Assembly (NCBI GenBank): GCA_013824115.1
Contig: PNNG01000036.1
Coordinates: forward strand, 1 to 36,154
Direction of reading: 5' to 3'
DNA from: Sphingobacteriaceae bacterium
GTDB taxonomy: Bacteria > Bacteroidota > Bacteroidia > UBA7662
DNA length: 36,154 bases
The notes below the pieces were generated by a model. It was not told where the DNA came from. It saw only the letters and a program-made list of their open reading frames with translations, and did no database searches. Within the stretch, counting starts at the first letter, position 1, and the number at the start of each line of letters is the position of its first letter. The position numbers and the translations under genes are program-made. Shown here in pieces: positions 25,718-32,550 of the stretch.

Positions 25718-26560
25718 CTAAAAACGATAGTACACCGCCACTTCATTGAACAACGGCCACCTTTGCCATTCCCAAGCAGGAATGACTACTCCAGTTCGCG
25801 CGCCGTTCATGGGGAAATAACTTCTCAGCTCGTTCTGCGCATAAAAAAAGCCGGTGCTGGCTTGCAAATGAATGACCCAACGTGGGTGCAGGAAGTGCTG
25901 CAGTCCGGCAGTGAGTCGCAAACCGTATTGCCGACTTTCCCAAAGGTCTTCTCTCAAATCTCTGCTATCAATGGCCGCACTATTTCTTACGTATTGAACC
26001 GTTGTTGAAGAGCCCGAATCGATTTGGAAGTCGTTGTAAAGCAATTCGCGGATGCTTCTGGTGGTGGCATGAAAGCGATACATCACATCGGCCCCATAGG
26101 TAAAGGCAAAATTGTTGGGTAGTGGTTTGCGTTTTTCTATTCCCAAACTTGCCGCAACGGCCCAAGCATCGGATTGGTCGTAGCGCTGCACCAATAACGA
26201 ATCTTCTAAGCGTTGGCTGAAGTCGGAGGTTGCCCAAAAGTTTTCATAATAAATACCGGTCCGCAACCAGGTTTTGCCGAGGTTGTATTTGTAATGCACC
26301 GACATGGGCTGGACTTGGATACTTGCTCCAAAAAGGGCAGCGGTTACGTCCATCGGATTGATACCGATTTCATGCTTTTTGACAGCTGGCGGTTTAGGAT
26401 CAAATTGGGCGCTGGCCGCTTCTGAAAAAAGCAATCCAAAAAGCAGCATACCCCCTGCAAAATACCAGGCCCCCATCTTCTTGGCTGACATTTTGGGGTG
26501 AGGCTTCCTCCATTTCAATCGGCTCATTACAAGTTTCAAACTGCTTGTCATCATAAGCAT
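25718..26560 (-). CDS. Outer-membrane beta-barrel protein, paralogue A
   Basis: Up to 280 residues. The first ATG (26560) leaves only five bases after the upstream gene but gives a long n-region; an ATG at 26491 gives a normal signal peptide (Lys-Lys, hydrophobic core, cleavage near ASAQ) and may be the real start. The mature part has alternating amphipathic strands and ends in VAVYYRF, the C-terminal aromatic residue typical of outer-membrane barrels. It is clearly paralogous to the next gene: shared KHE-GIN/VN, DSLLVQR/DSVLLQR, WA-AA-LGIEKRKPL, FTYGAD and the C-terminal strand. No enzyme motif is visible, and substrate or role is unknown. Confidence 0.8.
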   Translation of the reverse strand: MLMMTSSLKLVMSRLKWRKPHPKMSAKKMGAWYFAGGMLLFGLLFSEAASAQFDPKPPAVKKHEIGINPMDVTAALFGASIQVQPMSVHYKYNLGKTWLRTGIYYENFWATSDFSQRLEDSLLVQRYDQSDAWAVAASLGIEKRKPLPNNFAFTYGADVMYRFHATTRSIRELLYNDFQIDSGSSTTVQYVRNSAAIDSRDLREDLWESRQYGLRLTAGLQHFLHPRWVIHLQASTGFFYAQNELRSYFPMNGARTGVVIPAWEWQRWPLFNEVAVYYRF

Positions 26561-26565
26561 CGCAT

Positions 26566-27306
26566 TTAAAAACGATAGTACACGGCTATTTCATTGAATC
26601 CGGGCGTGGGTAATATGTCGCGCACAAAAACCTGCGAGTCGCCTGCCTCGCCTGTTACATAATTGCGGCTGCGGTAGGTTCCAAAACCCATCACCATGCC
26701 CGCATTCACCTGAAAATGCAGTGCCCAGTTGGGGTTGATGAGGTAATGAAAACCCGCCGAAACTTGCGCTCCCACTTGCTGCGAACGGAGTTGGTTGTTG
26801 TACAGTTCTTTGGAAGTGAAGGTGCTGCCAGCGGGACTGTACAAGGGTCCAAACAGGGCATCGGTGGTGACTGTGTATTCAGGATAGCGCTTTTCTCTGG
26901 CAAAAAAACTGCTTTGCTGATTGCGCAACACCAAATCGGCCCCATAAGTGAAAGACCAATCTTTGCCTAATGGCTTCCGCTTTTCGATGCCCAAAGTGGC
27001 TGCAATAGCCCATGAGTCGTTACCATTAAAGCGTTGGAGCAGCACCGAATCTTCAATCAGGCTGGTAATCCAGTTTTCGGGACGGGACTGTTCGTATCGC
27101 ACCGAAGCACGCAGCCAATATTTGTCGCGCTGCTGCTTGTAGTGAATCGACCAAGGCTGCATACCGGGTTCAGCACCCAGCAAAAGGCCTATGATTTTGC
27201 TGCCGTTAACGCCCAGTTCGTGTTTTTGAGTGGCTGTAGTAGCTTCTTGTGCCCAGCTGCTTGCCGAACAAAGAGCCAGTAGGAGGATGGCTGAGATTTT
27301 ATACAT
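26566..27306 (-). CDS. Outer-membrane beta-barrel protein, paralogue B
   Basis: 246 residues with a signal peptide (ending SSWAQ, residue about 19). It has the same strand pattern as its neighbour: KHELGVNGSKI, EDSVLLQRFNGNDSWAIAATLGIEKRKPLG, FTYGADLVL, and the final strand EIAVYYRF. Divergence between the two is substantial, mainly in loops (for example residues about 120-180), so the tandem duplication is not recent. It sits in the middle of a three-gene operon, 50 bp after the lipoprotein gene and 5 bp before paralogue A. Confidence 0.82.
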   Translation of the reverse strand: MYKISAILLLALCSASSWAQEATTATQKHELGVNGSKIIGLLLGAEPGMQPWSIHYKQQRDKYWLRASVRYEQSRPENWITSLIEDSVLLQRFNGNDSWAIAATLGIEKRKPLGKDWSFTYGADLVLRNQQSSFFAREKRYPEYTVTTDALFGPLYSPAGSTFTSKELYNNQLRSQQVGAQVSAGFHYLINPNWALHFQVNAGMVMGFGTYRSRNYVTGEAGDSQVFVRDILPTPGFNEIAVYYRF

Positions 27307-27356
27307 GGGAACAGGTCTTAAGTGGTTTCGTGGAAAGGAGCAAGGCTAAATGAGCA

Positions 27357-28025
27357 TCAAAACCCACGGTTGAAGTCTTTGAGCAACAGCCGCCGCAATA
27401 CGGGGCCCGAAGTATGGCCATTGTAGGTAGCGAGCTCAATCAATCCTGCAACTGTGTTGAAAGTGTAAGTGATGCTTGGGTTGCTGCGCTCCAATACCAG
27501 GTTGTCGCTAAAGGTACCGACGCCCGTGACCACGGGTTTGTTGCTGCGGTACAAGCGCGCCATGCTGCTGTCGCGCTGCAAAACCATAGCAGTATCGCCT
27601 ATTTCCACAGCAAATAGAAAAGGCAGCCCTATGGTATGACAATCGCCATGACGCAGCATGCGGTCGTTGTTGAGGTCGTAAACAGTATCGCCCATAAAGG
27701 CCAAATCGGGCATAAACGGCAGTCCTAATCCTTGAAACATGCGTGGACTATTTTCAGCATTTTGAGCATAGGTAAATGCTTGGCGGGGTGTGGCCAAGCG
27801 TTCGGTCACTGCAGGTCCGCCCGAAATCATAAAATTAGAATCGCTGTAAATCCAATAATAGCGGGTGCTCATGGGTATAAAATTCGACAGTGCCTGTAAT
27901 TCTTCTACCTGGAAAAGGCGGGTAGAGGTGCAAGCCAGTTCCGCTGGTTTTGGCTTTACACAGGCTGTAATACAGAAAAAGAGTGCACAAAGCAGCATCC
28001 ATGCAGGTTTCAGGTAACAACGCAT
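27357..28025 (-). CDS. Putative lipoprotein, first gene of the barrel operon
   Basis: 222 residues from the ATG at 28023-28025, which gives a compact leader (Lys near the start, Leu/Phe core) and a lipobox ITAC at about residue 22; a TTG six codons upstream is less likely. No domain is recognised. The mature sequence is beta-rich with MSTRYYWIYSDSNF near the N-terminus and GDTAMVLQRDSSMARLYRS centrally. It is predicted to be anchored to the outer membrane, and its place before two barrel genes suggests that it works with them. This partnership is inference. Confidence 0.72.
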   Translation of the reverse strand: MRCYLKPAWMLLCALFFCITACVKPKPAELACTSTRLFQVEELQALSNFIPMSTRYYWIYSDSNFMISGGPAVTERLATPRQAFTYAQNAENSPRMFQGLGLPFMPDLAFMGDTVYDLNNDRMLRHGDCHTIGLPFLFAVEIGDTAMVLQRDSSMARLYRSNKPVVTGVGTFSDNLVLERSNPSITYTFNTVAGLIELATYNGHTSGPVLRRLLLKDFNRGF

Positions 28026-28123
28026 GTTAGCAATAACGCACAAAGCGACACTATGTTATTTTGTCCAAAATCATTTTCTATTGCCCTTGCACCTGGCCAA
28101 AGGCCCGCAATATTCGCATTCAT

Positions 28124-28238
28124 TTTACACTTCGACAGCCTCTTACTTTACACTTTGACAAGATTATGCTTTACAGATTGACAGACTTTCGCTTTACACT
28201 TTGACATCGTTTTGCTTTACAAAATGACAAATTTAAAC
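28124..28238 (+). repeat. Array A: five direct 23-bp repeats
   Basis: Units start at 28124, 28147, 28170, 28193 and 28216, with no spacer between them. Each begins TTTACA, then two variable bases, then a TTGACA-like hexamer (consensus TTTACActTTGACA), followed by a nine-base T-rich tail mostly ending in GC or AC. Sequence varies between units while the period is exactly 23, so the phase is conserved. The array lies 358 bp beyond the stop of the ATPase gene. Confidence 0.93.
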
Positions 28239-28595
28239 ACCTGTATTACATATTATTAAAGCATTTTTTTTGAAAAAGTAGCCAGCCCGAAACATCCATT
28301 TTGTAAGCACCCATAGGCAATGGTATTAAGTTAAGCGCATGACATGTTGATTGAACTTGCCTGCCTGCATTTCCAAGTTGCGACCCCCACGTAGAAAGCA
28401 GGATGCCCTTGGGATGCACTTTGATGAGAGGAGCCTCAAAATTACGGTCAAAACAGAATAACTACTGAAAATGGTGGCTCAAAATGCCCCGGGGGGTAAC
28501 GCCACCGGAATCTCTGAACCGACATCCCTTTCGGGCTGTGCAATCCCTCCGTTAACGACATTCAACCATGTGGCGCCATACCTCCCCCAATATTG
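28239..28595. other. Non-coding stretch between array A and the ATPase gene
   Basis: No gene found. Two related 13-mers, GGAGCCTCAAAAT (28430-28442) and GGTGGCTCAAAAT (28473-28485), lie 43 bp apart in the same orientation and may be remnants of a mobile-element end. The left part is AT-rich; the right part (about 28490-28590) is GC-richer. Confidence 0.35.
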
Positions 28596-29831
28596 CTAAA
28601 CACCTAGCGAGGCGAGGGAGATGACATTTATGCCATCGGGACGTGTATAACTCCTGTTGCCAGCGGTAATGATATTCAATGAAGCCGGAGGAATGGTTTT
28701 AGCCGGGTCAATCACCTCTTTGAAACGCAACAGGTGTTCAGCCGCTGCTTCTACCATGCCCATACCTAATTTCACCTCAAAAGCTGCCCAGGCACCCCCA
28801 CTTTGTTGTACAATGGCATCCACTTCAAGGCCGGCAGAATCGCGGTAATGAAATACTTCAGCATCATTGGCACGCGCATAGCATTTTAAATCGTGATACA
28901 CCAGCGACTCAAACAGAAAACCGCAATACCGCAAATCTTGCATGAGGAATTTCTTATTCAACTTCAAAGCAGCAATGGCTAACGAAACATCGCAAAAATG
29001 CCTCTTTGGCGATTTCCGGAGTGAGTTGGCAGAACGGATGTGCGTATTGAATGCAGGCTGTTCTTCAAAAACCATAAGCCGACTTAAGGCGTCGAGATAG
29101 TCAATGAGCGTTGGTCGCGACATAACAGCATCTTCCCGCTTTTCGATATCGGCTTGCAAGGTCCTATTATCTACTTGTGTGGCCAGGTTTCGGGCCAACG
29201 AGCGGAGTAACGAGCGTACTTTCTGTGGATCTCGCCGCACCTGTGATACCCTACTCATGTCCACTTCAGCCAATAAATCAACATACGCGCGGTTCAAAAG
29301 CGCTGCATGGTTTACCGATTCACGTTGCAAGCCTGGCCACCCACCTTTGATCATGCGGTCGAGCGAGGTATCTAAATCAAGATCTTCCTTGGTAAAAACC
29401 ACCGATTCACCTACTAACAAGGACGCCAAACTCGCCTTAGCACTTGAGTAACCCAACTCCTGCCAACTCATGGTTTGCATTTCAGCCACTGTAAAACGGC
29501 CGGCCCCACTGTGCATGCCTATACTCTCTTCGGGGTTGGCCGAACCGGTTAGAATAAACTGGCCCTTGAGCTTGCGGTTATCAACCTCACGCCTCACATA
29601 GTTCCAAATTTGAGGAATCTCTTGCCACTCATCGAGCAAGCGCGGTGTGGCACCCTCCAACAACAAAACAGGATCAATATCCATCATCACCATTACATCC
29701 TGATTGGTATCAAGATGGATGCTGCTTTTGGCAAACTGCTTGGCAGTTTCCGTCTTTCCACAAGCCTTCGGACCTTTAAGCAACAACGCCCCTGATGCTC
29801 CCAATTTTTGTGCAATTTCCGACTCTATCAA
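28596..29831 (-). CDS. AAA ATPase with C-terminal DUF4143 (nuclease-like) domain
   Basis: 411 residues if read from the TTG at 29829-29831. The P-loop G20-PKACGKT is followed by a Walker B-like RLLDEWQEIP (about 64-73) and sensor-like ILTGSANP. The C-terminal half is DUF4143, with the PD-(D/E)xK-like signature EVDAIV and FEVKLG (about 338-360). Relatives are abundant in Bacteroidota and archaea and have unclear roles. The N-terminus looks damaged: reading upstream, the frame continues Y-S-F-R-L-I-E-S, which resembles the start expected for the family, but the codon before that Tyr is TAA, directly preceded by an in-frame ATG (29847-29849). Translation must therefore begin at the TTG or not at all. 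The gene is isolated between two arrays of 23-bp repeats. Confidence 0.85.
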   Translation of the reverse strand: MIESEIAQKLGASGALLLKGPKACGKTETAKQFAKSSIHLDTNQDVMVMMDIDPVLLLEGATPRLLDEWQEIPQIWNYVRREVDNRKLKGQFILTGSANPEESIGMHSGAGRFTVAEMQTMSWQELGYSSAKASLASLLVGESVVFTKEDLDLDTSLDRMIKGGWPGLQRESVNHAALLNRAYVDLLAEVDMSRVSQVRRDPQKVRSLLRSLARNLATQVDNRTLQADIEKREDAVMSRPTLIDYLDALSRLMVFEEQPAFNTHIRSANSLRKSPKRHFCDVSLAIAALKLNKKFLMQDLRYCGFLFESLVYHDLKCYARANDAEVFHYRDSAGLEVDAIVQQSGGAWAAFEVKLGMGMVEAAAEHLLRFKEVIDPAKTIPPASLNIITAGNRSYTRPDGINVISLASLGV

Positions 29832-29910
29832 ACGAAATGAATATTACATATATAATTATCTGATACAAAGATATTAAAAATGTAATTTTCACAATATCAG
29901 AAGGATTAAT

Positions 29911-30025
29911 TTTACACTTTGACAGACTTTTACTTTACACTTTGACATCATTTTGCTTTACACTTTGACAGACTTTTACTTTACACTTTGACATCGTTTT
30001 GCTTTACAGATTGACAGCATTTGCT
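29911..30025 (+). repeat. Array B: five direct 23-bp repeats
   Basis: Units start at 29911, 29934, 29957, 29980 and 30003, same motif, same period and same orientation as array A. Units 1 and 3 are identical, and units 2 and 4 differ by one base, so the array looks like a duplicated 46-bp pair. It lies 80 bp upstream of the ATPase start and 150 bp upstream of the divergent aminotransferase gene. Confidence 0.95.
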
Positions 30026-30174
30026 CGCTGATCAACAGCGCTTTGATCAAATACATGCTCGCTTTACAAGCCAGCTCCTTCCAAACAATTACCTGGCTGA
30101 AACATAACCCATCACTTCACCCCCGCTTGCACCATCCCTCAAATTGCCGTATCTTGTTTTACTATTTTGTGGCC

Positions 30175-31674
30175 ATGCAGCACACCCAACCAACTACCTT
30201 AGAAAAACACTTTGCCCCTTTTCGAAAGAATATTGTGGGCATCGACCAGCGATTCAGCAGCCCCTATGGCGAAAAAACCATCGTGTATACCGATTGGACT
30301 GCCAGTGGCCGTCTTTACCGGCCCATCGAAGAAAAAATGCTGTTCGATTTTGGTCCCTTTGTAGCTAACACCCATACCGATACCAATGTAACCGGTAGCA
30401 GCATGACCGCTGCCTACCACCACGCCAAAGAAATCGTAAAAAAGCACGTAAATGCCGGCAAAGACGATGTGCTGATTTTTTCGGGTACAGGCATGACCGG
30501 GGTGGTGAACAAACTGCAGCGGATGCTGGGCATCAAGCTGCCCGAAAATATGCAGGCATTCACCCATATTCCCAATGAGATGCGGCCAGTGGTATTTGTA
30601 TCGCACATGGAGCACCACTCTAACCAAACATCGTGGTACGAAACCATTGCCGATGTAGTGGTGATTCCCAGCGATGCAGAAGGTTTGTTCAGCCTACAAG
30701 CACTTGAAAAATTGCTGCTCCAACACAAAGATCGCAGCATGAAGATATGCGCCATCACTTCAGGCTCCAATGTAACCGGACTCATGACGCCTTATCATGA
30801 GGTAGCAAAATTGATGCACCGGCATGGTGGACTTTGTTTTGTTGATTTTGCCTGCTCAGGGCCTTACATTCATATCGATATGCACCCGGCCGATGCAGAA
30901 GCCTCGCTCGATGCCATCTACTTTTCGCCTCATAAATTTCTAGGCGGTCCGGGTACCTCTGGAGTGCTGGTGTTCAACAAACAGTTGTACAAAAACGCAG
31001 TGCCCGATTGTCCGGGCGGAGGCACGGTAGTGTACACCAATCCCTGGGGCGTTAATGCCTACATCGACGATATTGAGGAGCGTGAAGACGGCGGAACTCC
31101 GGGCTTTTTGCAGGCCATCCGAACGGCTTTGTGCATACAGTTGAAGGAGCAAATGGGCGTTGATAACATCCTGGCCCGCGAACACGAGCTCCTGGAACAA
31201 TTGTTTGAGCGGCTTGAGCGAATGTCCAACTTGCATGTTCTGGCCGGACAACACCAAAACCGTTTGGGGGTGGTGTCGTTTTACATCGACGATTTGCACT
31301 TCAACCTGGCCGTGAAACTCCTCAACGATCGTTTTGGCATTCAAACCCGTGGAGGCTGCAGCTGTGCAGGCACCTATGGCCACTATTTGCTCAATGTGGA
31401 TGAAGACACCAGTTTGTCGCTTTTAGAGCAAATTCAGCACGGACATTTAGAGGTGAAGCCCGGTTGGGTGCGCCTCAGCATACATCCCACCACCACCGAT
31501 GCCGAAATGGCTTATGTTTGCGATGCTTTGGAAGCACTTTGCGCCAACCATCCAAACTGGGCGGCTGATTACCAGTACGATCCCAAAACCAATACCTACC
31601 GGCATTTGACTGCGCCTGATGGCGATGCTGCTAGGGTGGCAGAGTGGTTTGGGGAAAATAAAGTCGCAGGGTGA
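30175..31674 (+). CDS. Class V aminotransferase-fold PLP enzyme (cysteine desulfurase-like)
   Basis: 499 residues from the ATG at 30175; the longer frame upstream reads through array B and is not credible. It is a fold-type I PLP enzyme: TDWTASGRLYRPIEEKM at the N-terminus, GTGMTGVVNK phosphate-binding region, SHMEHHSNQTSW, cofactor Asp in CFVDFACSG, and Schiff-base Lys in SPHKFLGGPGTSG. A Cys-containing loop RGGCSCAGTYGHYLL resembles the mobile catalytic loop of cysteine desulfurases. At about 500 residues it is longer than SufS/IscS (about 400), with insertions in the C-terminal half. The substrate is unknown. A -7-like sequence, TATTTTG, lies at 30163-30169, five bases before the ATG. Confidence 0.88.
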   Translation: MQHTQPTTLEKHFAPFRKNIVGIDQRFSSPYGEKTIVYTDWTASGRLYRPIEEKMLFDFGPFVANTHTDTNVTGSSMTAAYHHAKEIVKKHVNAGKDDVLIFSGTGMTGVVNKLQRMLGIKLPENMQAFTHIPNEMRPVVFVSHMEHHSNQTSWYETIADVVVIPSDAEGLFSLQALEKLLLQHKDRSMKICAITSGSNVTGLMTPYHEVAKLMHRHGGLCFVDFACSGPYIHIDMHPADAEASLDAIYFSPHKFLGGPGTSGVLVFNKQLYKNAVPDCPGGGTVVYTNPWGVNAYIDDIEEREDGGTPGFLQAIRTALCIQLKEQMGVDNILAREHELLEQLFERLERMSNLHVLAGQHQNRLGVVSFYIDDLHFNLAVKLLNDRFGIQTRGGCSCAGTYGHYLLNVDEDTSLSLLEQIQHGHLEVKPGWVRLSIHPTTTDAEMAYVCDALEALCANHPNWAADYQYDPKTNTYRHLTAPDGDAARVAEWFGENKVAG

Positions 31675-31803
31675 AGGTTGAGTGTCGGGGAGCAAGGCAG
31701 CAGGTCGGTTGAAGGGGTTCCCACAGAAATCGTAGATCTAATTTTCTGCGTAAGTTCACCAAGAATGTGGGTAATTTTAAAGATCAATCCGAGAATTGCA
31801 TGA

Positions 31804-32118
31804 TTAGTAATTCAAGGGCTCACGGCTGGTGTGCCGAATGCGAAGTATGCGTATCTCGTTAGCTTCAGGAACAATTTGATAAGTGATCCGATAGCTGAAT
31901 ACCACCACAGCCCTGAAAAAATTATTTGTTGGTCGCCGAAGTTCATCGGGTTCTGCCTGGAAAGGCATGTGTTGCAATTCTTTGACACGATCAAAAACAG
32001 CTACCTTGACAATTCGTGGTGCTATATGGCTCCTTTTGGCGAGAAAAGCCAGGATGTCTTCCAACTGAGCAGTAGCTTCGGCATCCCAGAAAAGCTTGTA
32101 TTTCGGTGTCTTCACCAT
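31804..32118 (-). CDS. RelE/ParE-family toxin
   Basis: 104 residues with the family architecture: N-terminal YKLFWDAEATAQLEDILAFLAKRS helix pair, central RVKELQHMP, and the C-terminal strands FRAVVVFSYRITYQI and EIRILRIRHTSREP. The RHTSR end is typical of the ParE/RelE group. Its start overlaps the end of the upstream antitoxin by seven bases, as is usual in type II modules. Whether it is an mRNA endonuclease (RelE) or a gyrase inhibitor (ParE) cannot be decided here. Confidence 0.9.
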   Translation of the reverse strand: MVKTPKYKLFWDAEATAQLEDILAFLAKRSHIAPRIVKVAVFDRVKELQHMPFQAEPDELRRPTNNFFRAVVVFSYRITYQIVPEANEIRILRIRHTSREPLNY

Positions 32119-32345
32119 TTGCGGAAGTAGGCCTCAACTTCCTCTTGAGAAAGCTTATTGCCTGCATCCATGCGTGCAACGGCTGCATCAATGTCTCGAT
32201 TGTATTCGCTGATAGATGCGGGGTTTCCAATTACATTATCTGCAGTGAGGATATCTTTGATGAAAGCAAGCACCAATTGTTGCTCACCCGATTTTAATTT
32301 CGGGAGCAACTGCTCAACCTCTTTTTGAATGGCAGCCGTGGTCAT
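32112..32345 (-). CDS. Antitoxin of the RelE/ParE pair
   Basis: 77 residues from the ATG at 32343-32345 (MTTAAIQKE); a TTG two codons upstream is not needed. Helical, acidic C-terminal part (ISEYNRDIDAAVARMDAGNKLSQEEVEAYF), resembling Bacteroidota antitoxins that wrap around their toxin. It has no recognisable DNA-binding domain, so autoregulation may need the complex. It precedes the toxin, the normal order. Confidence 0.83.
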   Translation of the reverse strand: MTTAAIQKEVEQLLPKLKSGEQQLVLAFIKDILTADNVIGNPASISEYNRDIDAAVARMDAGNKLSQEEVEAYFRKW

Positions 32346-32463
32346 AATCAATGCACTTGGTTAAGTAAAAATACAAGAAATGATTTGAATTCGATGCTTT
32401 GAATGGACTCTGATAGTGATTTGAAACTTACCCAAGTTAAAAAAGCGCTAGCAGCGTTAAATC

Positions 32464-32497
32464 AAAAGGGCCAGAGAACGCATCCTCTAGCCCTTTT
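32464..32497 (-). terminator. Terminator of icmF
   Basis: AAAAGGGCCAGAG (32464-32476) and CTCTAGCCCTTTT (32485-32497) form a 13-bp stem with one mismatch and flanking A/T runs on both sides. It lies 54 bp after the icmF stop and can work in both directions. Confidence 0.8.
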
Positions 32498-32550
32498 AAA
32501 AATGTATTGACAAACAATCGGTGGTCAGTCAGCCTTCGTTCGTCAGCTGA

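Noticed and set aside
25588..25749. Small plus-strand ORF of about 53 codons
   Set aside because: It overlaps the end of the barrel gene antisense and has no recognisable motif.
28124..30025. CRISPR array
   Set aside because: The 23-bp units are directly adjacent with no spacers, vary between copies, and no cas gene is present.
28124..30025. Arrays A and B as the two ends of one insertion sequence
   Set aside because: The arrays are in the same orientation rather than inverted, and no transposase gene lies between them.
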